Part shown: one piece after another, positions 1-5,642 of the stretch
Numbering within the stretch: the first letter of the stretch is position 1
Layout: each line of letters begins with the position of its first letter
Made by a program: the position numbers and the translations under genes
Notes under the pieces: generated by a model
Databases searched by the model: none
Told to the model about the DNA's origin: nothing
What the model saw: only the letters and a program-made list of their open reading frames with translations
Assembly: GCA_015062635.1 (NCBI GenBank)
Contig: SUUF01000085.1
Span: forward strand, 2,260 to 8,659
Length of the DNA stretch: 6,400 nucleotides
Reading direction: 5' to 3'
DNA from: Coriobacteriaceae bacterium
GTDB taxonomy: Bacteria; Actinomycetota; Coriobacteriia; Coriobacteriales; Eggerthellaceae

Positions 1-1
1 T

Positions 2-109
2 TACCGCGGCCTGGCGCAATGGGACTCCGAGCGAGGTTTCTTGCTGGGCACGTGCGAATCCGCACAAGATCGTTTCCGGGCGTTGCTCGAATACTTCCGC
101 ATCAGCTAA
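2..109 (+). CDS. C-terminal end of an unidentified protein (partial)
   Basis: This open frame runs in from the left edge and stops at TAA 107-109, giving the last 35 residues of a rightward gene. The peptide contains the stretches QWDSERGFLLGTC and FRALLEYFRIS. The ending looks like a compact alpha/beta domain closing with an amphipathic helix. A LysR-type regulator effector domain often ends this way, but 35 residues are too few to decide and I do not claim it. The main support for coding is a high-GC third-position pattern and a stop that sits 2 bases before a strong hairpin. It converges on the solute-binding protein gene, with 53 bases between the two stop codons. If the missing part proves to be a DNA-binding regulator, it could be a partner of the kinase operon; the window cannot show that. 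Confidence 0.55.
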   Translation, partial: YRGLAQWDSERGFLLGTCESAQDRFRALLEYFRIS

Positions 110-139
110 AAGGGGCCAGCGCATTCCGGCGCTGGCCCC
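108..139 (-). terminator. Intrinsic terminator for the kinase/binding-protein operon
   Basis: Eleven base pairs form between 112-122 and 129-139 (GGGGCCAGCGC with its complement) around a 6-base loop. Read leftward, the hairpin is followed directly by TTTT (111-108) and starts 23 bases after the solute-binding protein stop. This is the normal geometry of a rho-independent terminator for the leftward operon. Read rightward there is no T-run (TGTGGC follows). The hairpin begins 2 bases after the stop of the rightward partial gene, so it may still act in both directions. Confidence 0.85.
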
Positions 140-162
140 TGTGGCATCATGTTCTTTCGGCG

Positions 163-1482
163 TTACAGCTTATACGTCCCGAAACCGGCGATCGCCTTGT
201 CGATGGACGCCTCGCCGTTGGCCACCTGGTAGGCCGCCACGCGGTACTGGATGGTGACGTCATCGGCCAGGCCCACCTCGTGGGTCGGGATGATCCGGCT
301 CGCATCGATGCTGCCGAACGGCGCGTACGTGCCATCGTAAGCAAGGTCGGACGTCGCCGTGAGCAGGCGCTTCGCCTGCGCGATGTCGTTGAGCTCCTGC
401 GGGGTCACCAGGAAGCGCATGAACTCGTTGGCCATATCCAGGTTCGCGCTGTCCTTGTTCACCGCGAACTGCACGGACGGCTTGTCCAGCAGGCACGCGC
501 CGTCATCGGTGAGCGTGAGCGGGTACAGGGCATACGAGAACGGGTTGGCGGTGAACGCCTCGGACTGGCTCTCGCGCTTGGCCGTGCCGGACGCCGTGTC
601 GCCGGAGCACAGCGCCATGGGGATGTCGCCCTCGAAGAAGCGCAGGATCAGCGCGTTGTAACCGTCCTCGAGCTCGTTGCACACGTCGAAGTTGAAGCAC
701 CCCTTCTCCACCATGTCGCTCACCTTCTCGAGGGTGGGCCTCATGTACTCACCGGCGGAAGCGTCGAGCGAGTTGAGCTTCTTCACCATCTCGGCGTCCT
801 TGGCGGCATCGCCGTACATGATCTCGCCCACGAGGTTGCCGTACGCGGACGGCACGTTATAAGCCAAGATGGGAGTGGGATACCCGGCCTTGTTGAACGC
901 CTCGCACGCAGCCAGCAGCTCCGTGTAGGTCGTCGGCACGCTGATGCCCTCCTTCTTGAAGAGGTCCTCGTTCACGAGGATGCCCGACGTGCTCGAGAAA
1001 ATGGGGGCCATGGGGACCTTCCCCGCCTCGTCCTTGCACAGCAAGCTCGGGCGCACGCACGACAGGTCGATGTTCAGCGCCGCGTCAGACAGGTCCTCGG
1101 TGTGCTCGAACAGCGCATCGTAGTCGGCGGAATCCAGCATGAAGTCATACGCGAAGAAGATGTCAGGCGCATCGCTAGAGCCCAGGGCCGTGGACACGAC
1201 GTTGTTGTAGTCGTCGAGCTTGGTGTAGCTCAGCTCCACGTCGGGATAGATTGCGTTGAACTTGTCGAATTCAGCTTCGAGCGCCTCGAAGTTGTCGTAG
1301 CTGCCCGCCACGGAAATAGAGCACTTCGTGGCCGTGTCGAGCGAGGGGGCGAAAGCCTCCTGCTGCGCCGCTTGTCCCGATGCGCCGGACGACCCCTGCG
1401 ACGAACCGCAGGCCACCAACCCAAACGAGGCGAGCGCCGCCAGCGACAACACGAGCAGGCAACGAATAACGGACTTCCTCAT
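163..1482 (-). CDS. Extracellular solute-binding lipoprotein (ABC family 1, carbohydrate type)
   Basis: This 439-residue protein has a lipoprotein signal peptide: basic MRKS, hydrophobic residues 9-24, lipobox LVAC with lipidated Cys25, then a Gly/Ser-rich tether to about residue 40. The mature part reads as a family 1 periplasmic binding protein. A first lobe has a DVELSYTKL strand near 81-89 and the typical GSSDAPDIFFAYD stretch (101-113). A hinge-like SGILVNEDLFKKEGI (166-180) is followed by PTTYTELLAACEAF (183-196). The C-terminal helices contain ANEFMRFLVTPQELNDIA (351-368). Such proteins sit on the outer face of the membrane and bind sugars or similar solutes. The ATG at 1482 is preferred over an upstream in-frame ATG (1575) because AAGGAGGG lies 6 bases before it and the signal peptide begins there. 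Its start overlaps the kinase stop (ATGA), implying translational coupling. No permease or ATPase gene is adjacent, so a sensing role alongside the kinase is as likely as transport. The ligand cannot be read from the sequence. Confidence 0.92.
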   Translation of the reverse strand: MRKSVIRCLLVLSLAALASFGLVACGSSQGSSGASGQAAQQEAFAPSLDTATKCSISVAGSYDNFEALEAEFDKFNAIYPDVELSYTKLDDYNNVVSTALGSSDAPDIFFAYDFMLDSADYDALFEHTEDLSDAALNIDLSCVRPSLLCKDEAGKVPMAPIFSSTSGILVNEDLFKKEGISVPTTYTELLAACEAFNKAGYPTPILAYNVPSAYGNLVGEIMYGDAAKDAEMVKKLNSLDASAGEYMRPTLEKVSDMVEKGCFNFDVCNELEDGYNALILRFFEGDIPMALCSGDTASGTAKRESQSEAFTANPFSYALYPLTLTDDGACLLDKPSVQFAVNKDSANLDMANEFMRFLVTPQELNDIAQAKRLLTATSDLAYDGTYAPFGSIDASRIIPTHEVGLADDVTIQYRVAAYQVANGEASIDKAIAGFGTYKL

Positions 1483-4034
1483 AACTTGCCCTCCTTCACC
1501 CTTCTTATCTCTTTCAGAACCAGTTTCATGTCGATCGGTTTCGCGATATGGCCATTCATGCCGGCATCCATGCACCGCGCGACGTCCTCGGAAAACGCGT
1601 CCGCCGTCGTCGCGATGATCGGAATAGTCGACGCCGCCTCGTCGGGCAGCGCGCGGATGGCCTTCGCGGCCTCGATACCGTTCATGACGGGCATCTGCAC
1701 GTCCATGAACACGAGGTCGAAGTCCCCCGGCTGCGCCGACGCAACCGCATCCACCGCGACCTGGCCGTTTTCGGCGCGCGTGGCCTGAATGCCGTGCGTG
1801 TCGAGCAGCGTGTTGATGATCTCCCAGTTGATGTCGTTGTCCTCGGCCACGAGCACGCGCATGCCCGCGATGTCGGAGTTGTCGTCCTCACGCGCGGCCG
1901 GCGTGTCCGCCAGGTGCAGAAGCTCGTTGATGGCACGGTACAACGTGGTCCTGAACAGCGGTTTCGAGATGAACCCATCGGCGCCGGCAGCCTTCGCGCT
2001 CTCCTCGATTTCGGACCAATCGTAGGCCGAGATCAGGATGATGGGCACCTCTCCGCCCGTCAGGGCGCGCACGCGGCGCATGACCTCGATGCCGTCCATG
2101 CCGGGCATCTTCCAGTCGACGATTATGACGCTGTAGTCGTTGTGCTGGCTATGCCGCGCGCCCACCATCTCGAGCGCCTGCGCGCCCGAAGAGGCGACCT
2201 CCACGCGCGCATCGAGCGAGCTCAGCGTGTCCTGGGCGGTCTGCAGCAGCACCTCGTCATCGTCGACGAGCAGCGCATCGACCGATTCCAGCGTCATGTC
2301 CTGGGCCTCTTGGTCGGCAATGGGCACGTCCAGCGCCACCGTGAACGTCGTCCCCTCGCCCAGCTTGCTCTCGCAGTCAATCGTGCCGCCCATGAGGTCG
2401 ACCATCTGCTTGGTGATGGCCAGGCCAAGGCCTGTGCCCTGCACGCTGTTCACACGGCTGTCGGTTTGGCGCGAGAACGACTCGTACATGTGCTCCATGA
2501 ACTCCTCGCTCATGCCCATGCCCGTGTCGGCCACGCGATAGACCAGGCGCACCGCGCCGGGCAGGTCGCTCGGCAGCTCCTTCAGGTCCACCTTGACGCT
2601 GCCGCCCGCCTCCGTGTACTTCAGGGCGTTCGACAGGATGTTGATGAACACCTGGTTGATGCGCAGCTGGTCGGCGTAGAGGAACTCGTGCTCCATGGCG
2701 TTGATGTGGAAGTCGAAGTCGATGTTCTTCTCCTTCACCATGGGCTGCGAGATGTTCACGAGGTTCTCGGTGACCTCCACGATGGAGAACATCACCGGCG
2801 TGAGCGAGAGCTTGCCGCTTTCCACCTTGGAAATGTCCAGGATGTCGTTGATGAGCGTGAGCAGGTGGTTGCTCGCGAGCCCGATCTTGTGCAGGCTGTC
2901 CTTCACGGTGGCCGGGTCGTCGACGTTGCGCTCCGCGATGGTCGTGAGGCCCAGGATCGCGTTCATGGGCGTGCGGATGTCGTGCGACATCGTGGAGAGG
3001 AAGTCGCTCTTGGCGCGGTTCGCCGCCTCGGCTTCCTTCGCGGCCTCGTTCAGGCGCACGTTGAACCAGTTCATGAACAGCATGTCGAAGAAGAGCAGGA
3101 ACAGCAGCGCGCAGGCGACGCCGCCCACCAGCAGCCAGTCGACGGTGCTGCGGTGCAGGTTGCCCGCCTGGATGTAGTTGAGGATGGTCCAGCCTTCGTT
3201 CGCGCTGATGGGCGCGTATGCGATCAGGCATTCCTCGGCGCGCGAGTTGGCCATGAAGAACGAGCCGCTCTGCGTGTTCAGGCGCGTCTTCAGGTCTTCG
3301 ACGCCCGCGAAATCGACCTCGTTGTACGACTTGTAGAACTCGATGAAGTTGTTGTTCTTGTAGTGGTGGCCCTTGATGATGTAGTTGCCGTCGCTGTCGA
3401 CGAGCGAGACCTCGGCGTCCTTGTAGCGGTCGATGGGAAACACCCATTTATCCTGGAGCTTTTCCGTGGGGATGATGCGCAGCAGGACCGCCTCGCGCTT
3501 CTTCGTGGCGTCGCGGGAATCCACGAGGGTGACCTTGTTGCAAAACGCGAGCGACTGGATGCCGCTCGAGGGGTTCGTGTACGAGCGCGAGACGTTGATG
3601 GCGCCGTCCTGCTCGTTCAGGTTGTCGAGCTGGATAGGCAGGCCAATCGCCTTGTACGACACGGCGTAGTCATTCTTCGTGCCCGTCTTGGGGCGCGTCG
3701 AAAGGCCCGCAAGCGAGTCGTCGTCCGTGAAAACGATATGCGCAGCCGTGTCGGGCGACGCGTGGGACGCCCGGATGAACGCCACCGCCTCGTCGACGGT
3801 CATCGCGTTGTTGTTGATGTAGCGCGCCCAGGTGTTGCAGATGATCTGCTCGCTTTCGAGGTAATTGGCCGTCACCTGTTCCATTGTGACGGTCGCGGTC
3901 TCGAACTGGGCCACCTCGGCGTCGATGGACTCGTTGGCCGCGCGCTGCGCGTACAGCAAAACGAAGCCAATAATCGCGAGCATCACGGCGACGTTCACCG
4001 CAATGATCAAATATCGCTTGTTCGCTGTTTGCAT
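1479..4034 (-). CDS. Membrane hybrid sensor histidine kinase with two receiver domains
   Basis: This 851-residue protein has TM1 at about 8-28, an extracellular sensor domain at about 29-298, and TM2 at about 299-321. A short charged helix (325-342) follows with no recognisable HAMP domain. The HisKA domain has phospho-acceptor His351 in SHDIRTP. The ATPase domain shows an N-box (N465, N469), G1 DTGMGM (503-508) and G2 GTGLGL (533-538). Receiver 1 (about 585-705) has acidic D591-D593, phospho-acceptor D640, S669 and K691. Receiver 2 (about 725-846) has E731/D732, D778, T809 and K832. Every catalytic residue I looked for is present. The extracellular part has a Cache-like stretch, VDSDGNYIIKGHHYKNNNF (212-230), seen in many gut-bacterial sensors; the domain name is an inference. 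There is no Hpt domain and no DNA-binding output, so the signal must leave through another protein. The start at 4034 has AAAAGG 6 bases upstream and leads straight into TM1. It is the first gene of an operon with the solute-binding lipoprotein. Confidence 0.95.
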   Translation of the reverse strand: MQTANKRYLIIAVNVAVMLAIIGFVLLYAQRAANESIDAEVAQFETATVTMEQVTANYLESEQIICNTWARYINNNAMTVDEAVAFIRASHASPDTAAHIVFTDDDSLAGLSTRPKTGTKNDYAVSYKAIGLPIQLDNLNEQDGAINVSRSYTNPSSGIQSLAFCNKVTLVDSRDATKKREAVLLRIIPTEKLQDKWVFPIDRYKDAEVSLVDSDGNYIIKGHHYKNNNFIEFYKSYNEVDFAGVEDLKTRLNTQSGSFFMANSRAEECLIAYAPISANEGWTILNYIQAGNLHRSTVDWLLVGGVACALLFLLFFDMLFMNWFNVRLNEAAKEAEAANRAKSDFLSTMSHDIRTPMNAILGLTTIAERNVDDPATVKDSLHKIGLASNHLLTLINDILDISKVESGKLSLTPVMFSIVEVTENLVNISQPMVKEKNIDFDFHINAMEHEFLYADQLRINQVFINILSNALKYTEAGGSVKVDLKELPSDLPGAVRLVYRVADTGMGMSEEFMEHMYESFSRQTDSRVNSVQGTGLGLAITKQMVDLMGGTIDCESKLGEGTTFTVALDVPIADQEAQDMTLESVDALLVDDDEVLLQTAQDTLSSLDARVEVASSGAQALEMVGARHSQHNDYSVIIVDWKMPGMDGIEVMRRVRALTGGEVPIILISAYDWSEIEESAKAAGADGFISKPLFRTTLYRAINELLHLADTPAAREDDNSDIAGMRVLVAEDNDINWEIINTLLDTHGIQATRAENGQVAVDAVASAQPGDFDLVFMDVQMPVMNGIEAAKAIRALPDEAASTIPIIATTADAFSEDVARCMDAGMNGHIAKPIDMKLVLKEIRRVKEGKL
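1489..1496 (-). promoter_or_regulatory. Ribosome binding site deciding the binding-protein start
   Basis: Read leftward, AAGGAGGG lies 6 bases before the ATG at 1482 and inside the last codons of the kinase gene. It fixes the start of the lipoprotein at the signal peptide and not at the in-frame ATG 93 bases upstream. It also supports reinitiation after the kinase stop. Confidence 0.85.
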
Positions 4035-4064
4035 ATCGAGCCTTTTCCGTACCGCGCTACCGGC

Positions 4065-4073
4065 ATTATCTCA
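4065..4073 (-). promoter_or_regulatory. Candidate extended -10 promoter for the kinase operon
   Basis: Read leftward, TGAGATAAT matches an extended -10 element (TGN followed by GATAAT, 5 of 6 to TATAAT). It would start transcription near 4058 and leave a leader of about 24 bases before the kinase ATG. No good -35 is seen 16-18 bases upstream, which extended -10 promoters tolerate. This is motif matching only. Confidence 0.4.
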
Positions 4074-4143
4074 TGCTTCGTGCGATATTGCGGCGGGATT
4101 GAATGCGGGATGGCGCACGCCATGCGCTGTTCGGGGCGGGCAT

Positions 4144-4196
4144 GAAAAGTCCTCTGTGCGGCGATCGAATTGCCGATATGCAAAAGAGTGCGTTCG
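4144..4196. repeat. 53-base intergenic repeat, copy 1
   Basis: This segment aligns without gaps to 5087-5139, with 41 of 53 bases identical by hand count. The best conserved cores are ATCGAATTG, TATGCAAAA and GCGTTCG. Both copies lie in noncoding DNA in the same orientation and flank yagU. Read leftward, both keep an open frame containing the residues NALFCI, but there is no start codon context or ribosome binding site. I therefore treat it as an interspersed DNA or RNA element and not a gene. Confidence 0.65.
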
Positions 4197-4249
4197 CGCA
4201 GAGACATTCATCGACCAAGCGCACCGCACACGAGACACTTCGACGTGGA

Positions 4250-4265
4250 CAGGTAGGCCCACCTG
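4250..4265. promoter_or_regulatory. 16-base near-perfect dyad, candidate operator
   Basis: CAGGTAGGCCCACCTG is a palindrome with one mismatched pair (A4255 against C4260). Its centre lies about 61 bases before the predicted yagU transcription start, a usual position for a class I activator site. No T-run follows on either strand, so it is not a terminator. The binding protein is unknown. Confidence 0.4.
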
Positions 4266-4284
4266 CCGATTTCCTTCCAAAACA

Positions 4285-4312
4285 TTGACAATACGACCCC
4301 AATGCATACTAT
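4285..4312 (+). promoter_or_regulatory. Sigma70-like promoter for yagU
   Basis: A perfect -35 hexamer TTGACA (4285-4290), a 16-base spacer and TACTAT (4307-4312, 4 of 6 to TATAAT) predict a start near 4319. The yagU leader would then be about 100 bases long. The -35 lies inside the first TGACAATA octamer and the -10 overlaps the inverted octamer. Confidence 0.6.
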
Positions 4313-4351
4313 TGTCATTGGGATTTGGGGATGGTTGCAATTATGACAATA
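4286..4351. promoter_or_regulatory. Cluster of three TGACAATA octamers, candidate operator
   Basis: TGACAATA occurs at 4286-4293, as its inverse TATTGTCA at 4310-4317, and again at 4344-4351. The first two form an inverted repeat that brackets the yagU promoter; the third sits about 26 bases after the predicted start. A second inverted repeat, CCCAATG (4298-4304) with CATTGGG (4316-4322), is nested over the -10. The arrangement suggests repression by a dimer that may loop or spread. The regulator is not identifiable from this window. Confidence 0.5.
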
Positions 4352-4404
4352 GGGACATTTGTAGCCTCCTCGCGTTATCACGTAGCATGTTCGGCAAACG
4401 CAAA

Positions 4405-4413
4405 GAAGGAGGT
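4405..4413 (+). promoter_or_regulatory. Ribosome binding site deciding the yagU start
   Basis: GAAGGAGGT lies 6 bases before the ATG at 4420 and closely matches the 16S anti-SD. It rules out the in-frame ATG at 4387, which lacks such a site. Confidence 0.9.
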
Positions 4414-4419
4414 ATTCCG

Positions 4420-4941
4420 ATGGCTGAACAAAACAAGGGAGCTATTTGGCTCAAAACCCTGTGGTATGGCTTTATCGCCGGCATGATTTCAGGCATGGTG
4501 AAAATCGGTTGGGAGGTCATCTTCCCGCCGCGCACCCCCGATCGCAACGCCATCAACCCGCCTCAGCATCTGGCGCAGCAGATGGGCCTGCCCGACGACC
4601 TGATTTTCTGGACCGTCGAATACGGTGGCCAGCCGGTCATGCCGTTCACCCTGGTGCTCCATTTCGCGTTCGCGATCGTGTTCTCCATCCTGTTCATCTG
4701 GCTCATCCAGAAGTTCACGCAGGTCGCGCTGTGGCAGGGCGCCGCATACGGCCTCGTGCTGTGGGTGGTCTGGCACGTCATCCTGATGCCGGTCCTCGGC
4801 ACGGTTCCCGCACCTTGGGATCAACCCCTGACCGAGCACTTCTCTGAGATATTCGGACATATGATTTGGGGCTGGTCAATTGCGGCTACCTCATACTTCT
4901 TAATAGCGAAGCAAAAGGTTGCCGACCTAAAGAATTTCTAA
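4420..4941 (+). CDS. yagU: YagU family (DUF1440) inner membrane protein
   Basis: This 173-residue integral membrane protein has four likely helices at about 11-29, 74-97, 107-126 and 146-163. It matches Escherichia coli YagU as I remember that sequence. Shared features are an N-terminal IAG..SG.VK.G.EV run ending in FPPRTP (35-40), LWQG (104-107), MPVLG (123-127), and SEIFGHMIW (142-150) followed by WSI. E. coli YagU is about 204 residues and has been linked to acid resistance; its molecular activity is unknown. This copy is shorter, mainly in the loop between helices 1 and 2 and at the C-terminus. The start is fixed by an excellent ribosome binding site. The gene appears monocistronic, with its own promoter region and terminator, and is flanked by direct copies of a 53-base repeat. 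The family call is firm; the physiological role here is not. Confidence 0.9.
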   Translation: MAEQNKGAIWLKTLWYGFIAGMISGMVKIGWEVIFPPRTPDRNAINPPQHLAQQMGLPDDLIFWTVEYGGQPVMPFTLVLHFAFAIVFSILFIWLIQKFTQVALWQGAAYGLVLWVVWHVILMPVLGTVPAPWDQPLTEHFSEIFGHMIWGWSIAATSYFLIAKQKVADLKNF

Positions 4942-4963
4942 GCCTGCACACGCTTAGCTTCCG

Positions 4964-5001
4964 GGGCGCGGTTCGGGGTTTCCGGGCCGCGCCCGCTTTT
5001 T
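4964..5001 (+). terminator. Intrinsic terminator of yagU
   Basis: A 13-pair stem joins 4964-4976 to 4982-4994. The outer eight pairs, GGGCGCGG with CCGCGCCC, are perfect, two G-T wobbles lie further in, and the loop is 5 bases. GC and five T residues (4997-5001) follow. It begins 22 bases after the yagU stop and indicates a single-gene transcript. Confidence 0.92.
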
Positions 5002-5086
5002 GTCCCGAATGGCCGCCGGCTGTCACACTATGGCCCCCGGACTGCCTCTCGAATCCCAAGCCTCGCATACCCTCAAGCCCACGCGC

Positions 5087-5139
5087 GAGAAGCGGTCTGT
5101 GTAGCAATCGAATTGACTGTATGCAAAAAAGCGCGTTCG
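5087..5139. repeat. 53-base intergenic repeat, copy 2
   Basis: This is the second copy of the element at 4144-4196, in the same orientation 943 bases further on (41 of 53 identical, no gaps). Here TATGC is followed by six A residues. Together the copies flank yagU and its terminator as direct repeats. Confidence 0.65.
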
Positions 5140-5179
5140 GGGCACCGAAATATGCAGCCACCTCCTCCCAGGCGCTTCA

Positions 5180-5378
5180 GCGTGTAATCACTTTCGCGAA
5201 ATCTTGCACCTTTTCGAGGTTATCAGAAGTTTTGGCATGCAAATCCGTCACCCGGCGAAGAGCAGACACCTATCGTGGCTGGTAAATGAGGCCTTCCAAG
5301 TCATGCATATTTTGACGGCACCAAAATTCTTCTGATAACCTCGTGATATTGCAAGATTTCGCGAAAGTGATTACACGC
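5180..5378. repeat. 199-base inverted-repeat element (MITE-like or structured RNA)
   Basis: The outer arms 5180-5208 and 5350-5378 are perfect 29-base inverted copies, containing the palindrome TTTCGCGAAA. Moving inward there is a symmetric 6 by 6 unpaired segment, then a perfect 15-base pairing (5215-5229 with 5329-5343). Next come TTTTGG/CCAAAA (5230-5235 with 5321-5326) after a 2-base bulge, and CCGTCA/TGACGG (5245-5250 with 5313-5318) after a 9 by 2 loop. About 56 pairs form in total, leaving a central loop of 62 bases. No T-run follows the outer arm on either strand, and I see no target-site duplication or transposase. It could be a non-autonomous mobile element, two inverted copies of an interspersed repeat, or the gene for a long hairpin RNA. 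Confidence 0.85.
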
Positions 5379-5420
5379 ACGGCCGATTTCGACTCAAAAT
5401 GGCACTTGCAACAGGCAAAA

Positions 5421-5436
5421 CCACAATATGTTGTGG
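5421..5436. promoter_or_regulatory. 16-base perfect palindrome upstream of the small lipoprotein
   Basis: CCACAATATGTTGTGG is CCACAA and TTGTGG around a 4-base centre. Its right part, ATATGTTGTG (5426-5435), recurs exactly at 5487-5496, 61 bases downstream. Read leftward it is followed by TTTT, so a weak leftward terminator is an alternative to an operator. Confidence 0.4.
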
Positions 5437-5533
5437 CTGCTCGAGCAACAACGAAGCATAACGCCGGATAACACCAAACCATATCTATATGTTGTGTATG
5501 ATGCGGTTATCCATCGAGCTCAATGCATCATCG

Positions 5534-5544
5534 GCCGGCAAACC
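5534..5544. repeat. 11-base direct repeat, copy 1
   Basis: GCCGGCAAACC at 5534-5544 recurs exactly at 5616-5626, 82 bases on, just before the lipoprotein ribosome binding site. It could be a regulator site or a chance repeat in GC-rich DNA. Confidence 0.35.
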
Positions 5545-5598
5545 ACTCGTCTCGCCAGCAGCGGGCAGGCCGGCATCGCGCGCGCCGCCACCCTCGGG

Positions 5599-5607
5599 TG
5601 ATATCAT
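5599..5607 (+). promoter_or_regulatory. Candidate extended -10 promoter for the small lipoprotein
   Basis: TGATATCAT is an extended -10 (TGA followed by TATCAT, 5 of 6 to TATAAT). It would start transcription near 5614 and give a leader of about 30 bases. No -35 is recognisable in the GC-rich DNA upstream. A competing weaker -10, TATGAT, lies at 5497-5502. Confidence 0.35.
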
Positions 5608-5615
5608 GGGCTTCA

Positions 5616-5626
5616 GCCGGCAAACC
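5616..5626. repeat. 11-base direct repeat, copy 2
   Basis: This is the second exact copy of GCCGGCAAACC. It falls in the predicted lipoprotein leader, 6 bases before the AGGGGTGGG ribosome binding site (5632-5640). Confidence 0.35.
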
Positions 5627-5642
5627 GATATAGGGGTGGGAA

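Larger units (their letters stand above)
4035..4419. other. Divergent intergenic region between kinase and yagU
   Basis: These 385 bases separate the divergent kinase operon and yagU. Short open frames occur on both strands, but none has a ribosome binding site or convincing composition. The region holds the kinase promoter candidate, a 53-base repeat copy, a 16-base dyad, a sigma70-like promoter for yagU and three TGACAATA octamers. These are listed separately. It is more AT-rich than the genes on either side, especially from 4270 to 4360. Confidence 0.8.
4942..5642. other. 701-base noncoding region rich in repeats
   Basis: No frame here has both a ribosome binding site and gene-like composition. 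The region holds the yagU terminator, a 53-base repeat copy (5087-5139), a large inverted-repeat element (5180-5378), a short palindrome (5421-5436) and the leader of the small lipoprotein. I see nothing of note in 5002-5086. The part from 5140 to 5500 is clearly more AT-rich than the coding DNA around it, in keeping with inserted or noncoding sequence. Confidence 0.8.

Noticed and set aside
1483..1575. Longer start for the binding protein at 1575
   Set aside because: It adds 31 hydrophilic residues before an intact lipoprotein signal peptide and lies within the kinase coding region. The strong ribosome binding site points to 1482.
19..1788. Long rightward open frame (589 codons) antisense to the binding-protein gene
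   Set aside because: It is Arg/His/Val/Leu-rich with no domain and no ribosome binding site. It is the complementary shadow of a GC-rich gene with a well-supported signal peptide and fold.
1548..4145. Long rightward open frame (865 codons) antisense to the kinase
   Set aside because: The kinase on the other strand has all catalytic motifs. The antisense product is repetitive in Arg, His, Val and Asp, typical of a codon-bias shadow.
4320..4335. Possible G-quadruplex in the G-rich run of the yagU leader
   Set aside because: It has only two clear runs of three or more G, which is not enough for a standard four-tract quadruplex.
4007..4340. Short leftward open frames of 66, 78 and 89 codons upstream of the kinase
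   Set aside because: They lack ribosome binding sites, overlap one another in different frames and span promoter elements and the 53-base repeat.
4387..4419. Upstream in-frame ATG for yagU at 4387
   Set aside because: It would place the excellent GAAGGAGGT site inside the coding region and has no ribosome binding site of its own.
5180..5378. CRISPR array or terminator as the explanation for the inverted repeat
   Set aside because: There are only two arms, in opposite orientation and with no regular spacing, so it is not CRISPR. No T-run follows the outer stem, so it is not an intrinsic terminator.
4866..5482. Open frames across the repeat region, including ones that share VITFAKSC on both strands
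   Set aside because: The shared residues come from translating the two arms of the inverted repeat. There is no start context, and the frames run through the terminator or the repeat.
5466..5512. GGATAAC/GTTATCC inverted repeat around the weak -10 at 5497
   Set aside because: The arms are only 7 bases with a 33-base separation and no further support, so chance is a sufficient explanation.
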